The position numbers were made by a program, and so were the translations under genes. Under the pieces are notes generated by a model. The model saw only the letters and a list, made by a program, of their open reading frames with translations. It did no database searches and was not told the origin of the DNA. From Acidobacteriota bacterium (GTDB lineage: Bacteria > Acidobacteriota > Terriglobia > UBA7540), in NCBI GenBank assembly GCA_003165615.1, contig PLWR01000514.1:1-26066 (forward strand): 26,066 nucleotides of DNA, given 5' to 3'. Below, piece after piece: positions 21,978-26,066 of this stretch; positions within the stretch are counted from its first letter, which is position 1, and every line of letters begins with the position of its first letter.

Positions 21978-24476
21978 ATGCCAAAAACTATCTGCCATTC
22001 CCTTTTGGGAACCGTACTCAGTGTCCTCCTCATGGCGCACCCCTGCGGCGCCGAGTGGCGCCATGTCGGGAAAATGATTGCCAGCCCGGCGCAAGGCAAT
22101 CAAATCGTCTTCCATAATTCTGAAGTCAATGTGGTGGTCACCGTGTTGGCTCCCGATCTGGTTCGGGTTCGAATGGCTCCCGGAAAGGACCTGCCGCCCG
22201 ATTACTCCTGGGCGGTCATCAAAACCGATTGGCCCAAGGTGGCAGTGGAGTTTTCCGGGAGCGAAGGGACGCGGATCATTCGAACCTCGGAAATCGAAGT
22301 TCGCATTGACCTCCAGCCCTTCCGCATCGCGTTCTACAACCCCCAGGGGGAACTGATTTCCCGGGACGCTCGCGACATGGCCTGGGACGGCGGACAAGTC
22401 CGCTGCTGGAAATGGATGCCCCCCGGCGAAGAGTATTACGGCCTGGGAGAGAAGGCCGGAACGCTCGCCAAGCGCGGCCATTCTTACGTCATGTGGAACA
22501 CTGACCCGGCTGCGTACAATGCCAACACCGATCCCATGTACCAGACCGTTCCGTTCTTCATCGGCCTGCGCAAAGGCCAGGCGTATGGAATCTTCTTCGA
22601 CAACACCTACCGGTCATCCTTTGACATGGGGGCGGAATCCAACGAGGAGTACTCTTTCGGGGCCAACGGCGGCGAGATGAACTATTACTTCTTCTACGGC
22701 CCTGACCCCAAGAAAGTCATCGCCCGCAATACCGAGCTGGTGGGACGCGCCGAGCTGCCTCCGCTATGGTCGCTTGGCTACATCCAAAGCAGCGCCTATT
22801 ACCTTACCGGCAGCGAGTTTCGTTTCGTTGCGGAAAACCTCCGCCGCCGGCGCATTCCCTGCGATGTGCTCTTTATTGACACTCTCGACCACATGGACGG
22901 AAGACGCATCTTTACCTGGAACACGAATGCCTTCCCGGATCCTGGGAGTTTTCTGGCGGATTTGCGGCGGCAGGGCTTCCGCGCTCTTGAAAACATCACC
23001 CCCACCCCCAAAGTAGATGATAACTATTGGGTGTATAAGCAAGGCATGGCGGGTGATCACTTTCTAAAAATGAAGGACGGATCGGTGTTTGTCGGCAATC
23101 TTTGGGCAGGGGATTGCGTCTGGCCTGACTTCACGGCGCCCAAGACCCGCGATTGGTGGGCATCCCTCACCGGACGCGACCTCCAGCTCGGCATCAACGG
23201 CATTCTGACGGATATGAACGAACCTACGGCGGACCAAGTTCCGCTCCGCAAGGGATGGGTGCCCGGAGCGCTCGATCCCCAAATCGTGTTTGACGATCAC
23301 GGGTTGAAAAGTCCCTACGCCAAAAGCCACAATGTTTACGGGATGCTGGAGACAGCCGCCACCCGCCAGGGGATGCTCAAATTTCACCCCAACGAACGGC
23401 CTTTCGTGATTACCCGCGCCACCTATGCCGGAGGCCAGCGGTACGCCGCGCAGTGGACGGGGGATAACATGGCCACGTGGGAAGACCTGCGTGCTGGCAT
23501 CCGCGCCGTCTTGAGCCTGGGGGTTTCCGGCCTGCCCTTTGTGGGCTCTGACGTGGGGGGATTTGTGGGCTACCCCAGCGCCGAACTCTACACGCGGTGG
23601 CTGGAGGCCGGCGTGTTCCACCCGTACTTCTGGACCCATACGGACGACAAAATCCGAACCCTTGATCCCTGGTCGTTCGGCCTTGAAGACGAGGCGATCA
23701 ACCGGCGCACCATCGAACTGCGCTACCGGATGCTTCCTTATTTCTATAACGCTTTCTACCAGGAAACCCAGACCGGACTTCCGATAATGCGGCCCTTGTT
23801 CCTTGACGACCCGGCTGATGAAAAGTCCATGGACCCGACCCCGGCGGGTGAAAATAATGAGTTCCTTTTCGGCGAGGATTTGCTGGTGGCTCCGGTGGTG
23901 ACCGAAGGAGAGTTTCAACGTAAAGTCTACCTTCCCCGGGGGACTTGGTTCGATTTTTGGAGTGACCAAACGTACTCGGGCCCTAAGACCATTATCGTGG
24001 AGGCTCCTCTCGATCGCATTCCCATGTTCGCCCGCGGTGGGGCCATCTTGCCCATGCGGCAGCTTGTGCAATATGTTACCGAAGCCCCGATTGACCCGCT
24101 GACTTTCGAGATCTATCCCCAAGGGCATTCGGCTCGCCAGTATTATGAAGACGATGGGGTGAGTTACGACTACCAGAAAGGTGTTTACCTGCTTGAAACC
24201 GTCAGCGTTGACGACCAGGGCGGGACTGTGAAAGTGGCGATTTCAGGTCGAGACGGCAGCTATAATCCGCCCTCCCGCTTTCTGGTCCTGAAAATCCATG
24301 GCCTGCAAATAGCGCCCCGCCAGGTTGTGGTGGACGGCCGGGAATTGACCGTAATGCCCTCACCTGACTTGTTGGAGATGTCCAGGGAAGGCGCCGCCTA
24401 CGATTCCAAGACGAGAACGGTTTGGATCAAGACGCCGGACCAGAATTTCCCTTTGGAAGCCACCGTGACAAGATAG
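21978..24476 (+). CDS. Secreted glycoside hydrolase family 31 (alpha-glucosidase/alpha-xylosidase type)
   Basis: This 832-residue protein has a signal peptide (hydrophobic core about 8-20, cleavage near residue 25), an N-terminal beta domain, the GH31 barrel with Asp412 as nucleophile in Thr-Asp-Met-Asn-Glu-Pro and Asp496 as acid/base in Trp-Thr-Gly-Asp-Asn, and C-terminal beta domains (after Phe-Ala-Arg-Gly-Gly-Ala-Ile-Leu-Pro). Length fits secreted GH31 enzymes. It would cut alpha-linked sugars outside the cytoplasm. Its place at the end of the glycan run suggests a part in trimming or turning over the polymer, although GH31 genes also occur in catabolic loci. No strong ribosome binding site precedes the ATG. 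Confidence 0.92.
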   Translation: MPKTICHSLLGTVLSVLLMAHPCGAEWRHVGKMIASPAQGNQIVFHNSEVNVVVTVLAPDLVRVRMAPGKDLPPDYSWAVIKTDWPKVAVEFSGSEGTRIIRTSEIEVRIDLQPFRIAFYNPQGELISRDARDMAWDGGQVRCWKWMPPGEEYYGLGEKAGTLAKRGHSYVMWNTDPAAYNANTDPMYQTVPFFIGLRKGQAYGIFFDNTYRSSFDMGAESNEEYSFGANGGEMNYYFFYGPDPKKVIARNTELVGRAELPPLWSLGYIQSSAYYLTGSEFRFVAENLRRRRIPCDVLFIDTLDHMDGRRIFTWNTNAFPDPGSFLADLRRQGFRALENITPTPKVDDNYWVYKQGMAGDHFLKMKDGSVFVGNLWAGDCVWPDFTAPKTRDWWASLTGRDLQLGINGILTDMNEPTADQVPLRKGWVPGALDPQIVFDDHGLKSPYAKSHNVYGMLETAATRQGMLKFHPNERPFVITRATYAGGQRYAAQWTGDNMATWEDLRAGIRAVLSLGVSGLPFVGSDVGGFVGYPSAELYTRWLEAGVFHPYFWTHTDDKIRTLDPWSFGLEDEAINRRTIELRYRMLPYFYNAFYQETQTGLPIMRPLFLDDPADEKSMDPTPAGENNEFLFGEDLLVAPVVTEGEFQRKVYLPRGTWFDFWSDQTYSGPKTIIVEAPLDRIPMFARGGAILPMRQLVQYVTEAPIDPLTFEIYPQGHSARQYYEDDGVSYDYQKGVYLLETVSVDDQGGTVKVAISGRDGSYNPPSRFLVLKIHGLQIAPRQVVVDGRELTVMPSPDLLEMSREGAAYDSKTRTVWIKTPDQNFPLEATVTR

Positions 24477-24484
24477 AAATCCGC

Positions 24485-25726
24485 TTACGAACATTTCACC
24501 TCGGCGGGTTCGTCCTTTTCTTCATGGGCAAGATCGCGGCTCCAGCGCAGGGCTTGAGTATACAGTTCGCAGAACTTTTCCTCCTTCAGGCCCAGGTTTT
24601 TCGCCAGGGCAGCGAACTCCTCCCAATTGCCCTGCTCGTAGCTGATGACGGCCTGAAGGACGTCGCGCATCGAGTTCTGCTCGCCCACCAGCGCGGCGCT
24701 CACGTCCGGCGCAATGGGCAGTTCTGCGAGTATCACGCGCATGGGACGACGTAGAAGGACATCGATAAAGGACAGTAACCCCAGGAAAAAGTAGTCGGAT
24801 TGGCGTTTGGGCGCCCCCATCAGCGGCGCGAGGTATTCGCAGAAAGTCCCGCGGATCAGAGCCATAGCCACTAGGATGGGGGGGGCGCCCTCACCCATGG
24901 CGGCCACGGAAATCAGCCCGATCCACTTGCGAATCTCATCCTGTCCCAGCAACAGGAGGGCGTGCCGGATGGACTTGATCTGCGAGTGAAACCCGAATCG
25001 CGCCGAGTTCAAGAAACGCAGCAGCTTGTACGACAGGGCCAGATCATGCTTGATCGTGTTGGCAACTTCCTGCACTTCGATCTCCGGCCGGGTGACGGCG
25101 GCCAGAACCAGCAAGTAGACCAATTTGGTCGGAGTGACTTCGGAAGTTGCGTAAGGCTGTGCCTTGAGGAAGAATCGGCCTTGGAAATAGGAGCAGCCCT
25201 GCTGCACGGCAGCCTGAAACTGCGTGCGATTATCCACCTTATCGGCCAAGAAAATTGTCCCCTTCGGCCGGAACTTCCGGATGAGCAGCCATTGCGCTCG
25301 ATCCGAAGAGGCGGTTACATCCAGCTTAATGATGTTAGCCACATCCGCCAGCGGATCCTGCCCCGCGCCTTGGAAATTCTCCAGGGCGATCAGAAACCCC
25401 GCTTCTTTCAGCCCCCGGCAAGCTTTTATAACCCCCTCATCGGGTTCCCCGGTCGCTAGTATCTCCAGCACCACCTGATCTCGCGGCATAGCCGCGGCTG
25501 CCCCCCCGATCAACGCTTCTCGCGGACATTTGATAAAGGCGCGCGCGCCGTCGGTGATCCCTTCCATCCCCTCAAGAGCCGGAGTGCCGGGGCATGCCTC
25601 TTCCCCCGCGGGGCCACCGTTCACCGGTGCCCATATTCCCTCCCCTCCGGGACGGAAGAATAGCTCGTAACCATAGACCCCTTGATAGCGGTCCAGGATG
25701 GGCTGCCGGGCAATAAACCTGTGCAT
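24485..25726 (-). CDS. EAL-HDOD signalling protein with degenerate EAL domain (YuxH type)
   Basis: This 413-residue protein opens Phe-Ile-Ala-Arg-Gln-Pro-Ile-Leu-Asp and Gly-Tyr-Glu-Leu-Phe-Phe-Arg, as in YuxH/CdgJ proteins. The EAL half (1-200) has lost the residues needed for c-di-GMP hydrolysis: Glu-Leu-Phe in place of Glu-Ala-Leu, Leu-Glu-Asn-Phe where active enzymes have Asp-Asp-Phe, and Ala-Asp-Lys-Val-Asp-Asn in place of Ala-Glu-Gly-Val-Glu-Thr. The HDOD half follows (Leu-Leu-Arg-Phe-Leu-Asn-Ser-Ala-x-Phe, then Ile-Arg-Lys-Trp-Ile). Such proteins act as signalling scaffolds in motility or biofilm control. I prefer ATG 25726, which has AGGAAAGG 9 bases upstream; TTG 25732 is possible. 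Its stop lies only 8 bases from that of the GH31 gene. Confidence 0.88.
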   Translation of the reverse strand: MHRFIARQPILDRYQGVYGYELFFRPGGEGIWAPVNGGPAGEEACPGTPALEGMEGITDGARAFIKCPREALIGGAAAAMPRDQVVLEILATGEPDEGVIKACRGLKEAGFLIALENFQGAGQDPLADVANIIKLDVTASSDRAQWLLIRKFRPKGTIFLADKVDNRTQFQAAVQQGCSYFQGRFFLKAQPYATSEVTPTKLVYLLVLAAVTRPEIEVQEVANTIKHDLALSYKLLRFLNSARFGFHSQIKSIRHALLLLGQDEIRKWIGLISVAAMGEGAPPILVAMALIRGTFCEYLAPLMGAPKRQSDYFFLGLLSFIDVLLRRPMRVILAELPIAPDVSAALVGEQNSMRDVLQAVISYEQGNWEEFAALAKNLGLKEEKFCELYTQALRWSRDLAHEEKDEPAEVKCS

Positions 25727-25732
25727 AGCCAA

Positions 25733-26066
25733 AAGCCTTTCCTGCCTGCAGCAGCTTCTGCTGTTGAACTAGCCACAGCGGCGTTGGCCCAACCTCCGGG
25801 CACACAGAGGTCATCTTTTTAATCGGCAGCGCACAGGCAATCTTGAGCCCATATTCGAATCGGGCGGTAATTCCGCGAGGCACCCGTCGAACTTTGCCTA
25901 CAACCCTTACTATTTTAGGAATGATATTTCTGGACCGCCTCCCCCGAGGGCGGGCACAAGGCTCCGGTGGCTTCCGGCCTGTTTACCTGATTGGACATTA
26001 TGACTGAAAAGCGCCCCCCCGCCCGACGCGCGCCCCAGCCTCCTGACGGGAGCCACGATAGGTGGC
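25733..26066. other. Right-edge region upstream of the EAL-HDOD gene
   Basis: No gene is firmly supported in these 334 bases. It holds the leader of the EAL-HDOD gene, a sigma-54-like element (25837-25852, reverse), an AT-rich patch (25909-25930) and a CCGCC/GGCGG hairpin (25935-25953). An ATG at 26000 opens a forward frame of 22 codons that runs off the window; it is too short to judge. Confidence 0.4.
25837..25852 (-). promoter_or_regulatory. Weak sigma-54-like element before the EAL-HDOD gene
   Basis: On the reverse strand it reads ATGG, eight bases, TTGC, preserving the GG-N10-GC spacing and the TTGC block but not the CA after GG. The start would lie near 25825, giving a leader of about 100 bases to the ATG at 25726. 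Alone it is weak evidence. Confidence 0.28.

Noticed and set aside
23064..24128. Reverse open frame of 354 codons within the GH31 gene
   Set aside because: It is antisense to conserved GH31 sequence and shows no recognisable domain; long antisense frames are expected in GC-rich DNA.
25572..25883. Reverse-strand open frame of 103 codons upstream of and overlapping the EAL-HDOD start
   Set aside because: It overlaps the first 155 bases of a well-supported gene in another frame, has no clear ribosome binding site, and its second half is plainly a shadow.

Overview
The window (26,066 bases) looks like a chromosomal exopolysaccharide/exosortase locus from a free-living, moderately GC-rich Gram-negative bacterium. 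An exosortase, a PEP-CTERM protein and the FemAB/VanZ set imply a diderm with a secreted polysaccharide matrix. The broken gene at the left edge has a C-terminus like that of a hypothetical family I associate with Acidobacteriota and Planctomycetota, and the EAL-HDOD protein fits Acidobacteriota too. I favour Acidobacteriota, but no 16S, tRNA or ribosomal gene is present to confirm it.

Layout: (1) 1-579, a gene cut by the window edge and interrupted by one in-frame TGA. (2) 965-6609, a forward, tightly packed set: FemAB-like acyltransferase, NodB-type deacetylase, exosortase, VanZ-like protein and a polytopic GT-C-like protein. (3) 6816-8793, a reverse two-gene unit: a PEP-CTERM protein with T5SS/PEP-CTERM-type repeats, then a small membrane-anchored protein. 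(4) 9376-24476, a long forward run: UDP-sugar 6-dehydrogenase; a membrane protein with eight exact 22-residue repeats; an adenylation enzyme, carrier protein and GNAT-like enzyme; three tandem paralogous GT2 glycosyltransferases; an FkbH protein, second carrier protein and hexapeptide acyltransferase; a second deacetylase-like protein; and a secreted GH31 glycosidase. (5) 24485-25726, a reverse EAL-HDOD signalling protein with a degenerate EAL part.

How it may work (inference): the dehydrogenase supplies uronic-acid sugar nucleotides, the GT2 and GT-C enzymes assemble a glycan, and two separate carrier-protein modules charge an amino acid (adenylation enzyme) and a glyceryl-type three-carbon unit (FkbH) for transfer onto it. 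Deacetylases and GH31 then trim it. The exosortase would process the PEP-CTERM protein into the same surface matrix. No polymerase, Wzx flippase, polysaccharide export protein (Wza) or Wzc-type kinase is visible, so export genes must lie elsewhere.

The most notable points are a good sigma-54 type (-24/-12) element upstream of the PEP-CTERM gene, with weaker elements of identical spacing before the other three transcription units; the two carrier-protein modules inside one glycan locus; and the 22-residue-repeat membrane protein. I saw no CRISPR array, insertion sequence, tRNA or rRNA, and no convincing intrinsic terminator.
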